Shown here piece after piece: positions 16,198 to 24,324 of a stretch of 64,000 nt of DNA. The stretch comes from Thermoanaerobaculales bacterium. Lineage in GTDB: Bacteria > Acidobacteriota > Thermoanaerobaculia > Thermoanaerobaculales > Sulfomarinibacteraceae. The position numbers were made by a program, and so were the translations under genes. The first letter of the stretch is position 1, and every line of letters starts with the position of its first letter. The notes under the pieces were generated by a model that worked only from the letters and a program-made list of their open reading frames with translations, did no database searches and was not told the DNA's origin. The stretch covers positions 62,001 through 126,000 of the forward strand of contig JALOLD010000004.1 of the NCBI GenBank assembly GCA_025456145.1. Direction: 5' to 3'.

Positions 16198-16213
16198 TGG
16201 CACAGGGGTTGCA
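16198..16213 (+). promoter_or_regulatory. Sigma-54 (-24/-12) promoter of the dsrABD operon
   Basis: TGGCAC-AGGGG-TTGCA is a full match to the -24/-12 consensus with the required 10 bases between GG and GC. Transcription would begin near 16224, leaving a leader of about 180 bases before dsrA. Confidence 0.87.
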
Positions 16214-16238
16214 ACACCGCCGGGCGGTACGGGTGTCT

Positions 16239-16360
16239 CTGCCGAGCGCCCGGCAGTGATCGGACCGCCCGGCCCCACCCGTTGCGGTCCTCGAGGTGAA
16301 GGAGGAGCGAAGGTTGACCGGACTCAGGTGTCGGAGCCCATCCCGAGAGGAGCCGACACC
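16239..16360 (+). other. Structured dsrA leader (two hairpins)
   Basis: In the predicted 5' leader, CTGCCG at 16239-16244 pairs with CGGCAG at 16251-16256. GGTGTCGG at 16327-16334 pairs with CCGACACC at 16353-16360. Neither is followed by a T-run, so stabilisation or translational control is more likely than termination. Confidence 0.4.
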
Positions 16361-16405
16361 GGGTCTCCCGAAGTTCTTGGAGATTCTCATTGGAAAGGAG
16401 TGGCC

Positions 16406-17602
16406 ATGACAGGAATGAAGTACAAGACGCCGCTGCTTGACGAGCTCGAGAAGGGACCTTGGCCGAGCTTCGTCAAGGAGATGAAGAAAGAGGCCCATCG
16501 ACCGATGGTCCAGGACGCCCTCGGCCAGCTGGAGCGCTCCTACGAGGAGCACATCAGCCACTGGAAGCACGGCGGCCTGGTCGGCGTCATGGGGTACGGC
16601 GGCGGCGTGATCGGACGCTACTCGGACCTCGCCGAGGAGTTCCCGGCGGTCGCGGAGTTCCACACCCACCGCGTCAACCAGCCCTCGGCCTGGTTCTACA
16701 CCTCGGACGCCCTGCGCACCCTGTGCGACATCTGGGACCGGCACGGGTCGGGGCTCACGAACTTCCACGGCTCGACCGGCGACGTGGTGTTCCTCGGGTC
16801 GACGACCGCCGAGATCGAGCCGCTCTTCGCCGACCTGACCAAGGCCGGCTGGGACCTCGGCGGCTCGGGCTCCAACATGCGCACGCCGAGCTGCTGCGTC
16901 GGCCCCGCCCGCTGCGAGTGGGCGATGTACGACACCCTCGACGCCTGCTACAACATCACCCAGAACTTCCAGGACGAGCTCCACCGGCCCTTCTTCCCCT
17001 ACAAGTGGAAGTTCAAGTTCGCCGGCTGCCCGAACGACTGCGTCGCCTCGATCGCCCGCTCCGACTGCTCGGTCATGGGCACCTGGCGCGACGAGATCCG
17101 GGTCGACCAGGCGAAGGTCCGCGAGTACGCCAAGACCGTCGACATCGAGTCCGAGATCTGCGACCGCTGCCCGACCCGCTGCATCGAGTGGGACGGCAAA
17201 AAGCTCGAGATCGACAACCCCAACTGCGTCAAGTGCATGCACTGCATCAACGTGATGCCGAAGGCGCTCAAGCCGGGTCTCGACCGCGGCGCCACCATCC
17301 TCATCGGCGGCAAGGCCCCGATCATCGGCGGCGCGCTGCTGTGCTCGGTCTTCGTGCCCTTCCTCGAGATGGACCCCGAGTCGGACTACGAGGACCTCAA
17401 GGAGCTCACCGAGGCGATCTGGGATCTGTGGGGCGAGCACGGTAAGCTCCGCGAGCGCGTCGGCGAGTTCATTCAACGCGTCGGTCTGTCCAACTTCCTC
17501 GAAGAGATCGGTCTCGACCCGGTGCCCGAGATGGTCATGGCGCCGCGCTCGAACCCCTACATCTTCTTCGACGACGAGATCTTCGAGACCGATGGCGAGT
17601 AG
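16406..17602 (+). CDS. dsrA: Dissimilatory sulfite reductase alpha subunit
   Basis: Alpha subunit (398 residues) of the cytoplasmic DsrAB enzyme that reduces sulfite with six electrons in concert with DsrC. The siroheme-[4Fe-4S] ligands C164, C170, C208 and C212 are spaced C-x5-C...C-x3-C as in known DsrA. An inserted ferredoxin domain has C252, C255, C259 and C274, C277, C280. Start ATG 16406 has a perfect AAAGGAG at 16394-16400. It is the first gene after the sigma-54 promoter and is followed 14 bases on by dsrB. Length is slightly below the ~400-440 usual for DsrA. Reductive or oxidative direction cannot be read from this subunit alone; dsrD downstream favours reduction. Confidence 0.97.
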   Translation: MTGMKYKTPLLDELEKGPWPSFVKEMKKEAHRPMVQDALGQLERSYEEHISHWKHGGLVGVMGYGGGVIGRYSDLAEEFPAVAEFHTHRVNQPSAWFYTSDALRTLCDIWDRHGSGLTNFHGSTGDVVFLGSTTAEIEPLFADLTKAGWDLGGSGSNMRTPSCCVGPARCEWAMYDTLDACYNITQNFQDELHRPFFPYKWKFKFAGCPNDCVASIARSDCSVMGTWRDEIRVDQAKVREYAKTVDIESEICDRCPTRCIEWDGKKLEIDNPNCVKCMHCINVMPKALKPGLDRGATILIGGKAPIIGGALLCSVFVPFLEMDPESDYEDLKELTEAIWDLWGEHGKLRERVGEFIQRVGLSNFLEEIGLDPVPEMVMAPRSNPYIFFDDEIFETDGE

Positions 17603-17616
17603 GGAAGGAGGATTCA

Positions 17617-18690
17617 ATGGCTGACGAACGCATCACCGATATCGGCCCGCCACACTACGAGAAGTTCCTGCCTCCGGTCGTCAAGGCCAACTACGGCAAG
17701 TGGGACTACCACGAGATTCTCAGGCCGGGCGTCATGGTCCACGTCGCCGAGTCGGGCGACAAGCTCTTCACCGTGCGCTGCGGCTCGCCGCGGCTGATCG
17801 CGATCACGACCGTGCGCAAGTTCGCCGAGATCGCCGACAAGTACTGCGACGGCTACCTCCGTTTCACCAGCCGCAACAACGTCGAGTTCCTGCTCACCGA
17901 CGAGTCGAAGATCAACCCCCTGATCGCCGAGATCGAGGAGTACGGCTTCCCGGTCGGCGGAATGGGCAACGCGATCTCGAACATCGTCCACACCCAGGGC
18001 TGGGTCCACTGCCACTCGTCGGCCTCCGACGCGTCGGGCGTGGTCAAGTCGGTGATGGACGAGCTGCTGCCGCACTTCCAGAACATGGACCTCCCGGCGA
18101 AGCTGCGGGTGGCCTACGCCTGCTGCCTCAACATGTGCGGCGCGGTCCACTGCTCGGACATCGCGATCCTCGGCGTCCACACCCGGGCGCCGGTCATCGA
18201 GCACGAGAACCTGCCCAAGATGTGCGAGATCCCGACCCTCGTCGCCTCCTGCCCGACCGGCGCCATCCGCCCGGCCACCGTCAACGGCGTCAACTCGGTC
18301 GAGATCGTCGAGGAGCAGTGCATGTACTGCGGCAACTGCTACACGGTCTGCCCGGCGGTCAAGATCAACAACGCCAAGACCGACGGCATCTCGATCTGGG
18401 TCGGCGGCAAGGTGTCGAACGCTCGGGTCGCGCCGAAGTTCTCCAAGCTCGCGATCCCCTTCATCCCGAACAACCCGCCGCGCTGGCCCGAGGTGGTCGA
18501 GGCGGTGCTCAACATCATCAACGTCTACGCCGAGAACGCCCGCAAGCACGAGCGGATGGGCGAGTGGATCGACCGGATCGGCTGGCCGAAGTTCTTCGAG
18601 CTGACTGGCATCAAGTTCACCAAGTACCACATCGACGACTTCAAGCACGCTGGCGAGACCTTCACCAGGACGGCGCAGATCCGCCACTGA
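17617..18690 (+). CDS. dsrB: Dissimilatory sulfite reductase beta subunit
   Basis: Beta subunit (357 residues) of DsrAB; in this family it carries the catalytically active siroheme. The cluster ligands C132, C169, C170 and C174 have the expected C-x36-CC-x3-C spacing. The ferredoxin domain shows SCPTGAIRP (C212) and C235, C238, C241, C245. GGAAGGAGGA directly after the dsrA stop sets ATG 17617. Length and motifs are complete, so the enzyme should be functional together with DsrA, with siroheme possibly amidated by DsrN downstream and made by the siroheme synthase at 32772. Confidence 0.97.
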   Translation: MADERITDIGPPHYEKFLPPVVKANYGKWDYHEILRPGVMVHVAESGDKLFTVRCGSPRLIAITTVRKFAEIADKYCDGYLRFTSRNNVEFLLTDESKINPLIAEIEEYGFPVGGMGNAISNIVHTQGWVHCHSSASDASGVVKSVMDELLPHFQNMDLPAKLRVAYACCLNMCGAVHCSDIAILGVHTRAPVIEHENLPKMCEIPTLVASCPTGAIRPATVNGVNSVEIVEEQCMYCGNCYTVCPAVKINNAKTDGISIWVGGKVSNARVAPKFSKLAIPFIPNNPPRWPEVVEAVLNIINVYAENARKHERMGEWIDRIGWPKFFELTGIKFTKYHIDDFKHAGETFTRTAQIRH

Positions 18691-18708
18691 GGGATTGAGG
18701 AGGACACC

Positions 18709-18939
18709 ATGGCCGACGTAACAGTTGAGCAGGTGGCCGACGCCATGTTCGAGCTGGTTTCTTCCATGAAGGGCAAGCGGGACCTCAAGCCGATGGACGT
18801 GACCAAGCAGATGATCGAGAAGTTCGGCGGCGACGTCGACAAGCAGACCTGTAAAAAGGCGCTGCGCACGCTCATCGACTCCGGGCGCCTGACCTACAAG
18901 TACGCGGGCGGCAGCTATGTGACGCTGCCCGAGAGCTAG
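18709..18939 (+). CDS. dsrD: DsrD, winged-helix activator of DsrAB
   Basis: Small protein of 76 residues with the winged-helix fold of DsrD (usual length about 78). The helix-turn-helix part reads DVTKQMIEKFGG...TCKKALRTLIDSGRL, followed by the wing YKYAGGSYVTL. DsrD is known as an allosteric activator of DsrAB and is found mainly in organisms using the pathway in the reductive direction. GAGGAGGA at 18697-18704 precedes the ATG. It is 18 bases after dsrB and followed by a hairpin with a TTCG loop. Confidence 0.95.
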   Translation: MADVTVEQVADAMFELVSSMKGKRDLKPMDVTKQMIEKFGGDVDKQTCKKALRTLIDSGRLTYKYAGGSYVTLPES

Positions 18940-18962
18940 TCCGATCCAACAACCGGCGGACC

Positions 18963-18990
18963 GGGAGGGGAGGGCTTCGGCCCCCCTCCC
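18963..18990 (+). other. TTCG-loop hairpin between dsrD and the next gene
   Basis: A G-rich arm (18963-18975) pairs with a C-rich arm (18980-18990) around a TTCG tetraloop. It has two small bulges and no T-run. Such a hairpin would block 3' decay and could protect the dsrABD part of the transcript or weakly attenuate downstream genes. Confidence 0.6.
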
Positions 18991-19020
18991 GTCACCGCCT
19001 CGCCCCCCGAGGAGGTAATC

Positions 19021-19464
19021 ATGGCGCGGAGCAAGAAGAGCGGCCCGGAGCGGATCGCCGAGGCGGTCGACGTTCTCCGGCAGTGGCAGGGCATCGAGCG
19101 CGACGCGATCGAAACGACCGCCCAGATCATGGAGAAGACCGACAACCTGCTGATCCGCCAGATCATGGAGATCATCCGGAACGACTCGGTCCAGCACCAC
19201 CGGGTGCAGCAGTTCCTCATCGACAGCATGACCAAGACCCCCATCAAGATCTCGCCCGACGAGCTGGCCGAGGTGTGGGGTCAGATCGAGGCGCACGACG
19301 AGCTCGAGCGTCAGACCATCGAGCTCGCCAAGAACCTCAAGGACAGCTCGACCGACCCGGTGGCCAAGATCCTGCTCGACTATCTGCTCCGTGACGAGCA
19401 GAAGCACGACACGATCCTCGGCGAGCTGGAGAAGTTCAAGCAGCACATGTCGAAGCTCGCCTGA
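19021..19464 (+). CDS. Ferritin-like helical protein of unknown function in the dsr operon
   Basis: A 147-residue all-helical protein without signal peptide or membrane helix. Two halves each hold Glu/His-rich helices: IERDAIE with NDSVQHHRVQ, and AHDELERQTIEL with RDEQKHDTIL. The second half has a clear ExxH (EQKH), as in ferritin/rubrerythrin di-iron four-helix bundles; the first half has D/Q in place of E. This suggests a ferritin-like protein with a complete or partly altered di-iron site. GAGGAGG at 19009-19015 sets the ATG. It lies between dsrD and dsrL, so a role in oxygen/peroxide defence or iron supply for the Dsr enzymes is plausible but unproven. It is not one of the named dsr genes I know. 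Confidence 0.7.
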   Translation: MARSKKSGPERIAEAVDVLRQWQGIERDAIETTAQIMEKTDNLLIRQIMEIIRNDSVQHHRVQQFLIDSMTKTPIKISPDELAEVWGQIEAHDELERQTIELAKNLKDSSTDPVAKILLDYLLRDEQKHDTILGELEKFKQHMSKLA

Positions 19465-19474
19465 TTCGACGGCT

Positions 19475-19525
19475 GGATGGCCTCGTCGAAGTGATGACCT
19501 CGTCGCAGTGTTGACCTCGTCGCAG
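19475..19525 (+). repeat. Three tandem 17-bp repeats in the dsrL leader
   Basis: GGATGGCCTCGTCGAAG (19475-19491), TGATGACCTCGTCGCAG (19492-19508) and TGTTGACCTCGTCGCAG (19509-19525) follow each other without gaps. The core GACCTCGTCGCAG is the same in copies two and three. They end just before the dsrL ribosome site. They could be binding sites, an RNA element or a replication-slippage product. Confidence 0.8.
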
Positions 19526-19541
19526 TGAGGAGACGGATCCC

Positions 19542-21284
19542 ATGGGTTTACTGAAGAAGAAGGACACGGAAAAGTCGAGCAAGTTCGAGTCCCGTCTCAA
19601 GGGGGGTGGCGGCGGCAGCGGCTCGCAGATCTCCGCGCTGCGGCCGCGCTATGTCGAGAGCCTCCCGCCGTGCACCGGTAACTGCCCGAGCGGCAACGAC
19701 ATCCGGGGCTGGCTGACGGTCATCCAGCTGCGCGAGAAGCTCGGTCTCAGCCTCGACCAGGCCTGCGAGCAGGCCTTCAGGATCGAGATGGAGACCAACC
19801 CCTTCCCGTCGGTCATGGGACGGGTCTGCCCCCATCCCTGCGAGACCGGGTGCAACCGCGGCAAGAAGGACGGGTCGGTCGGCATCAACTCGGTCGAGCG
19901 GTTCCTCGGCGACTACGCCCTCGAGCACGGCCTCAAGGCCGAGATGGTCGAGGGAGAGGGACCGAAGAAGGAGAAGATCGCGGTGATCGGCGCCGGTCCG
20001 TCGGGCCTGTCGTGCGCCTATCAGCTGGCCCGCCGCGGCTACAAGGTGACCGTCTTCGAGAACCTGCCCAAACCGGGCGGGATGCTGCGCTACGGCATCC
20101 CGGTGTACCGTCTGCCGCGCGAGATCATCGACGCCGAGGTCCAGCGCATCCTCGACCTCGGGGTCGAGCTCAGGTGTGACTGCAAGATCGGTAAGGACAT
20201 CGCCTTCTCGGACATCAAGGCCGAGTACGACGCGATCTATGTCGCGATCGGCGCCCACCAGGGCAAGGCCATGGGGATCCCGGGTGAGGACGGCCCCGGC
20301 CTGTGGACCGGGACCGAGTTCCTCAACCACGCCAACTCGGGCAAGAAGGTCGACATCGGGACCAACGTCGTGGTGATCGGCGGCGGTGACACCGCGATCG
20401 ACGCAGCCCGGGTCTCGAAGCGACTGATCGGCGACACCGCCGCGATGGCGTCGAAGCTCGGCGCCCAGGTGACCATCCTCTACCGCCGCACCCGGGCCGA
20501 GATGCCGGCGATCGAGCGCGAGATCGAGGAGGCGATCGAGGAAGACATCGCGATCGAGTACCTCGCGGCGCCGATCGAGATCCTCCGCGACGACGAGGGT
20601 GCGGTCCGCGCCATGGTCGTCCAGCGGATGGAGCTCGGCGAGCCCGACGCCTCGGGCCGGCGGCGGCCGGTGCCGATCTCGGGCGACACCTACGAGCTGC
20701 CCGTCCAGACCATCATCACCGCGGTCAGCCAGAAGCCCGATCTCGCGGCCATCAAGTCCGAGGAGCTCGGCGACGGCTGGCTCAACAGCGACGACTGGGG
20801 CTTTACCGGCGTCGACGGGGTGTGGACCGGCGGCGACAACATCAACCTCGGCATCGCCACCACCTCGATCGGTCAGGCGCGGATCGCGGCCCTCGCCATC
20901 CATGCCAAGCTGCAGGGCCAGGCGCCGCCCAAGATCGAGAAGCCCGCGATGATCCGCAGCGATCGGATCAAGCTCGACTGGTACAAGCCCATCGAGCGGA
21001 CCCAGCGGCGGGTCAAGCCGGCCGAGGAGCGGCTGGCGCATCCCTTCGACGAGGTCGACCTCGGCATCACCGGTGACGACGCCCTCATCGAGAGCGACCG
21101 GTGCTTCAGCTGCGGCAAGTGCTTCGGCTGCGAGAACTGCTGGATGTACTGCCAGGCCAACGTGTTCGCCAAGGTCGAGCCGCCGTCGCACGGCCACTTC
21201 TTCAAGATCAAGAAGATCGAGATCTGCGACGGCTGCAAGAAGTGCTGGGAGGAGTGTCCCTGCGGCTTCATCGTCGGTGAGTGA
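19542..21284 (+). CDS. dsrL: DsrL, NAD(P)H:acceptor oxidoreductase of the Dsr system
   Basis: Iron-sulfur flavoprotein of 580 residues related to the small subunit of glutamate synthase. The N-terminal Fe-S domain has C44, C48 and C96, C100, C104. FAD binding is shown by VIGAGPSGLS near 148-157, and NAD(P)H binding by VVVIGGGDTAIDAARVSKR. A C-terminal two-cluster ferredoxin domain (CFSCGKCFGCENC, CDGCKKCWEECP) ends the protein. DsrL links pyridine nucleotides to DsrAB. In sulfur oxidisers it takes electrons from DsrAB, while shorter forms found together with dsrD are thought to work in the reducing direction. The shorter length and the dsrD gene nearby suggest the latter type here. GAGGAG at 19527-19532 sets the start. 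Confidence 0.9.
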   Translation: MGLLKKKDTEKSSKFESRLKGGGGGSGSQISALRPRYVESLPPCTGNCPSGNDIRGWLTVIQLREKLGLSLDQACEQAFRIEMETNPFPSVMGRVCPHPCETGCNRGKKDGSVGINSVERFLGDYALEHGLKAEMVEGEGPKKEKIAVIGAGPSGLSCAYQLARRGYKVTVFENLPKPGGMLRYGIPVYRLPREIIDAEVQRILDLGVELRCDCKIGKDIAFSDIKAEYDAIYVAIGAHQGKAMGIPGEDGPGLWTGTEFLNHANSGKKVDIGTNVVVIGGGDTAIDAARVSKRLIGDTAAMASKLGAQVTILYRRTRAEMPAIEREIEEAIEEDIAIEYLAAPIEILRDDEGAVRAMVVQRMELGEPDASGRRRPVPISGDTYELPVQTIITAVSQKPDLAAIKSEELGDGWLNSDDWGFTGVDGVWTGGDNINLGIATTSIGQARIAALAIHAKLQGQAPPKIEKPAMIRSDRIKLDWYKPIERTQRRVKPAEERLAHPFDEVDLGITGDDALIESDRCFSCGKCFGCENCWMYCQANVFAKVEPPSHGHFFKIKKIEICDGCKKCWEECPCGFIVGE

Positions 21285-21308
21285 GGGGGGCGCACGGACG
21301 GCCGGATC

Positions 21309-22709
21309 ATGCAACTTCGTACCCCACGGCTGGTGGTCGCCGGGTTGTCCGGCGACGGCGGGAAGACCCTGGTCAGCCTCGGTCTCGGCCGGGCGCTGAG
21401 CGACCGCGGACATATCGTCCAGACCTTCAAGAAGGGCCCGGACTACATCGACGCGTCGTGGTTGACCGCCGCCACCGGCCGCCCGTGTCGCAACCTCGAC
21501 CCCTACCTCATGGAGCCCTCGGCGATCGGCCGCGCGGTGGCCGCCTCGGCCGATGCCGACCTGCTCCTGGTCGAGGGTAACCGTGGTCTCTTCGACGGGG
21601 TCGACGCCGCCGGCAGTCACTCCACCGCGACCCTCGCTAAGCTCCTCGGCGCGCCGGTGATCCTCGTCGTCAACGTCACCAAGACGACCCGGACGGCGGC
21701 CGCCGCGGTGCTCGGCTCGCGGCTTCTCGATCCCGAGCTCGACCTCGCCGCCGTCATCATCAACCGGGTCGCGACCGACCGCCAGGAGGGTGTCGTCCGC
21801 GAGGCGATCGAGGACGCGACCGGGGTGCCCGTGATCGGCGCGATTCCCCGGCTGCGCGGCGACGACCCGCTGCCCGACCGGCACCTCGGACTGGTGACGC
21901 CGGTCGAGCACCCCCACCGAGACGGGGCGATCGCCCGCGCCGCCGCGGCGGTCGCCGGACACGTCGACCTCGACCGCGTCCTCGAGATCGCGGCGCGGGC
22001 GCCGGAGATCCGGCTCGAGGTCGACCAGGTCCGTCCGGGGCGGGCCCGGGTCACGATCGGCTACCTCGCCGACCGGGCCTTCAGCTTCTACTACCCCGAG
22101 AACCTCGAGGCCCTCGAGGCGGCGGGCGCCCGTCTGGTCGCGGTGTCGCCGAGCGACGACCCGGCGCTGCCCGAGGTCGACGGCCTCTACATCGGCGGCG
22201 GCTTTCCCGAGGTCCACGCGGCGCGGCTCGCCGACAACCGGGGCTTCGCCGAGTCGGTCCGGGCCCGGGTATCGGCCGGTCTGCCGGTGTACGCCGAGTG
22301 CGGCGGGCTCATGTACCTCGCCCGCGAGCTCGTGGTCGACGGGGTCGGCTACCCGATGGCCGGGGTCCTCGACCTGGTGGTCGAGCAGACCGGTCGGCCG
22401 CAGGGGCACGGCTACGAGACCGTGGTCATCGACCGCCCGAACCCGTTCTTCCCGGTCGGGGTCGAGCTCCGGGGGCATGAGTTCCACTACTCGCGAGTCA
22501 TCGGCGGAGCAGACAGGTCCGCCACCGTTGCCGCGGTCGAGAGGGGCGTCGGGATCGGCGGCGGCCGGGACGCGATCGTGGTCGGGAGGGTGTGGGCGTC
22601 CTACCTGCACGTTCATGCGGCGGCGACTCGAGCCTGGTCGGCGGGCTTCCTCGACCAGGCCGTGGCCCACGCCTCCGAGGTCACCCAGCCGGCAGCGGCA
22701 TGGGGCTGA
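21309..22709 (+). CDS. dsrN: DsrN, cobyrinate a,c-diamide synthase-like siroheme amidase
   Basis: Enzyme of 466 residues in the CobB/CbiA family. The N-terminal part has a P-loop (GLSGDGGKTLVS, about residues 14-25). The C-terminal glutamine amidotransferase domain has GGGFPEVHAARL and the nucleophile C331 in YAECGGLMYL. DsrN is believed to convert siroheme to siro(haem)amide, the form bound by DsrAB, using ATP and glutamine. No other cobalamin genes are present, which supports the Dsr role over vitamin B12 synthesis. The gene follows dsrL by 24 bases; its ribosome site is weak. Confidence 0.9.
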   Translation: MQLRTPRLVVAGLSGDGGKTLVSLGLGRALSDRGHIVQTFKKGPDYIDASWLTAATGRPCRNLDPYLMEPSAIGRAVAASADADLLLVEGNRGLFDGVDAAGSHSTATLAKLLGAPVILVVNVTKTTRTAAAAVLGSRLLDPELDLAAVIINRVATDRQEGVVREAIEDATGVPVIGAIPRLRGDDPLPDRHLGLVTPVEHPHRDGAIARAAAAVAGHVDLDRVLEIAARAPEIRLEVDQVRPGRARVTIGYLADRAFSFYYPENLEALEAAGARLVAVSPSDDPALPEVDGLYIGGGFPEVHAARLADNRGFAESVRARVSAGLPVYAECGGLMYLARELVVDGVGYPMAGVLDLVVEQTGRPQGHGYETVVIDRPNPFFPVGVELRGHEFHYSRVIGGADRSATVAAVERGVGIGGGRDAIVVGRVWASYLHVHAAATRAWSAGFLDQAVAHASEVTQPAAAWG

Positions 22710-22720
22710 AAGGACGAGTG

Positions 22721-23212
22721 ATGGAGTTGCTCCGGGCCGGAGACGAGCGGGCGCTGGGCGAGCTGGTAGCAGGCGAGCCCCGGGCGACCCGCTTCCTGCT
22801 GGGTCGGCTCTGGGACCCCGACGCCGAGCTGCGTCGCGGCGCCGCCCGCGCCCTGGGCGTCGCGGCGGCCTGCCGCCCGGACGAGGGTCTCGAGCTGGTC
22901 CGCCGCCTGATGTGGGCGCTCAACGACGAGTCGGCGACCCACGGGCTCTCCGCGATTCCGGCGATCGGCGAGATCGGGTACCGCGCGCCCGAGCTGATCG
23001 AGGCCTTTGTCGCCCCGCTCGCCTCGCTGGTCTGGGACGACGGGCTGCGACCGGCCATCCTCGAGGCGCTGGCGCGGATCGCCGAGTCGGCGCCCGAGCT
23101 GGTTCGCCCGGTCTGTGCCGCGGTCGCCGGCCACGTCGATGCCGACGACCCGCGCCAGCGAGCGGCGTTCGCCGTCCTGGTCGAGCGGTCTGGAGGCATC
23201 GATGAAGCGTGA
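22721..23212 (+). CDS. HEAT-repeat protein in the dsr operon
   Basis: Small protein (163 residues) made of HEAT-like helix pairs, for example ELRRGAARALGVAAA, ELVRRLMWALNDES and DGLRPAILEALARIAE. Start ATG 22721 has AAAGGA eight bases upstream; ATG 22700, overlapping the end of dsrN, is an alternative that adds seven residues. No cofactor or catalytic motif is visible. It overlaps the next gene by 11 bases, so a HEAT and a TPR protein are made together just before DsrC. This suggests they act as adaptors for DsrC or DsrAB assembly, but the function is unknown. The hmc operon also has a HEAT protein (11870). Confidence 0.78.
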   Translation: MELLRAGDERALGELVAGEPRATRFLLGRLWDPDAELRRGAARALGVAAACRPDEGLELVRRLMWALNDESATHGLSAIPAIGEIGYRAPELIEAFVAPLASLVWDDGLRPAILEALARIAESAPELVRPVCAAVAGHVDADDPRQRAAFAVLVERSGGIDEA

Positions 23213-23795
23213 GAGCCAGCGGCAGCGCCTCGAGAGGTGCCTGGGCGACGTCCAGCAGCATCCGGACTCGGCGGCCGCCCACTACAACCTCGGGCTCGCC
23301 TACACCGTGTCAGGAAAGGTGAAGAGCGCCGAGGAGGCGTACCTCCGGGCCCTCGAGATCGACCCGACGATGGTCGAGGCCTGGGTCAACCTGGGCGGCG
23401 TGAGGCTCATGCACTGGGACTTCGCCGGCTGCCGGGACGCCAACCTCGAGGCGATCAAGCTCGACGACACGCTCGTCGTCAGCCACTACAACCTCGGGCA
23501 GGCCTACCTCTACCTCAACGATCCCGAGAACCTGGTCCGCTGCAACCAGCGGGTGCTCGAGCTCGAGCGCGACCACCCCGCCGCCCACTACTACTCGGCG
23601 GTCGGCTATCTCGCGATGGACAACCACGGCGCCGCCGAGCGACACCTCGCCCGGGCCATCGAGCTCGGGTTCGCGCCGACCCAGGACTTCGTCAAGGCGA
23701 TGGAAAAAGCCCAGATGAAAAAGGCCCGCGCCGCGGGCACGACGTTGGTGGAAATCACCGGGGCCGAGGGCCCGGAAAAGAAAAGGGAGGAATAG
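23202..23795 (+). CDS. TPR protein directly upstream of dsrC
   Basis: A 197-residue protein with about four tetratricopeptide repeats (AAAHYNLGLAYTVSGKVKSAE, VEAWVNLGGVRLMHWDF, VVSHYNLGQAYLYLNDPE, AAHYYSAVGYLAMDNHGAAE) and a Lys/Glu-rich tail. No signal peptide. The start overlaps the HEAT gene and has GGAGG at 23192-23196. Only two bases separate it from dsrC. TPR domains bind peptides or protein tails, and the flexible C-terminal arm of DsrC is an obvious possible target; this is inference from position only. Confidence 0.82.
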   Translation: MKRESQRQRLERCLGDVQQHPDSAAAHYNLGLAYTVSGKVKSAEEAYLRALEIDPTMVEAWVNLGGVRLMHWDFAGCRDANLEAIKLDDTLVVSHYNLGQAYLYLNDPENLVRCNQRVLELERDHPAAHYYSAVGYLAMDNHGAAERHLARAIELGFAPTQDFVKAMEKAQMKKARAAGTTLVEITGAEGPEKKREE

Positions 23796-23797
23796 TC

Positions 23798-24115
23798 ATG
23801 GCCACATTCGCACACGGGAACATCTCGATTTCGGTCGACGAGGACGGCTTCATGCAGGAGCCCGAGGCGTGGAACGAAGAGGTCGCCGCAGCGCTCGCGA
23901 CCACTGAGGGCGTGAACGACCTGACCGAGGACCACTGGAAGGTTGTCAACTACCTGCGCGACTACTACCTGCAGTTCGGCGTCGCGCCGATGATCCGCAA
24001 GCTCTGCAAGCAGACCGGTTTCCAGCTCAAGGAGATCTACGAGCTGTTCCCGTCGGGTCCGGCGAAGGGCGCGTGCAAGGTGGCCGGCCTTCCCAAGCCG
24101 ACCGGCTGCGTCTGA
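23798..24115 (+). CDS. dsrC: DsrC, sulfur-carrier protein
   Basis: Protein of 105 residues of the DsrC/TusE family. The C-terminal arm has both conserved cysteines, C93 and the penultimate C104, eleven residues apart, which marks true DsrC rather than TusE. During sulfite reduction it carries the sulfur as a trisulfide between these cysteines and delivers it to DsrK of the membrane complex. GGGAGG at 23785-23790 precedes the ATG. It is the last gene of the dsrAB transcript, followed by a terminator (24136-24187). Confidence 0.97.
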   Translation: MATFAHGNISISVDEDGFMQEPEAWNEEVAAALATTEGVNDLTEDHWKVVNYLRDYYLQFGVAPMIRKLCKQTGFQLKEIYELFPSGPAKGACKVAGLPKPTGCV

Positions 24116-24135
24116 CTCAGGGACCGCGACGCTCC

Positions 24136-24187
24136 CGGCCTTCCGTCTCGCCTCCGTCGCGGGGGCGAGGCGGCGGGGCCGATTTTT
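24136..24187 (+). terminator. Terminator after dsrC
   Basis: Nested stems CGGCC/GGCCG (24136-24140 with 24177-24181) and CGCCTC/GAGGCG are followed by ATTTTT (24182-24187). It ends the dsrAB-dsrC transcript before the separate sigma-54 promoter of the dsrM operon. Confidence 0.6.
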
Positions 24188-24215
24188 CGTCGCCGGGTCT
24201 CGCATGGCCGCCTCT

Positions 24216-24231
24216 GTTACGCGGTGGAAAC
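24216..24231. promoter_or_regulatory. Candidate activator-binding site (UAS) for the dsrM-side promoter
   Basis: Inverted repeat GTTAC-N6-GAAAC, centred about 102 bp upstream of the -24 GG. It matches the GTTAC-N6-GTAAC site at the dsrA promoter in sequence, spacing and distance. Confidence 0.55.
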
Positions 24232-24324
24232 GGTGACGGACGGGATCGCTGCCTCGCCTCGAGGAGCGTGTGGCCAAGGTCGCATGGATCAGTGCCTTGC
24301 GAGCCCGGTCGGCAGTCGATCCGG

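Noticed and set aside
19548-22670. A 1040-codon open frame on the minus strand opposite dsrL and dsrN
   Set aside because: It is a GC-codon-bias shadow; the plus-strand frames contain complete cofactor motifs and ribosome sites.
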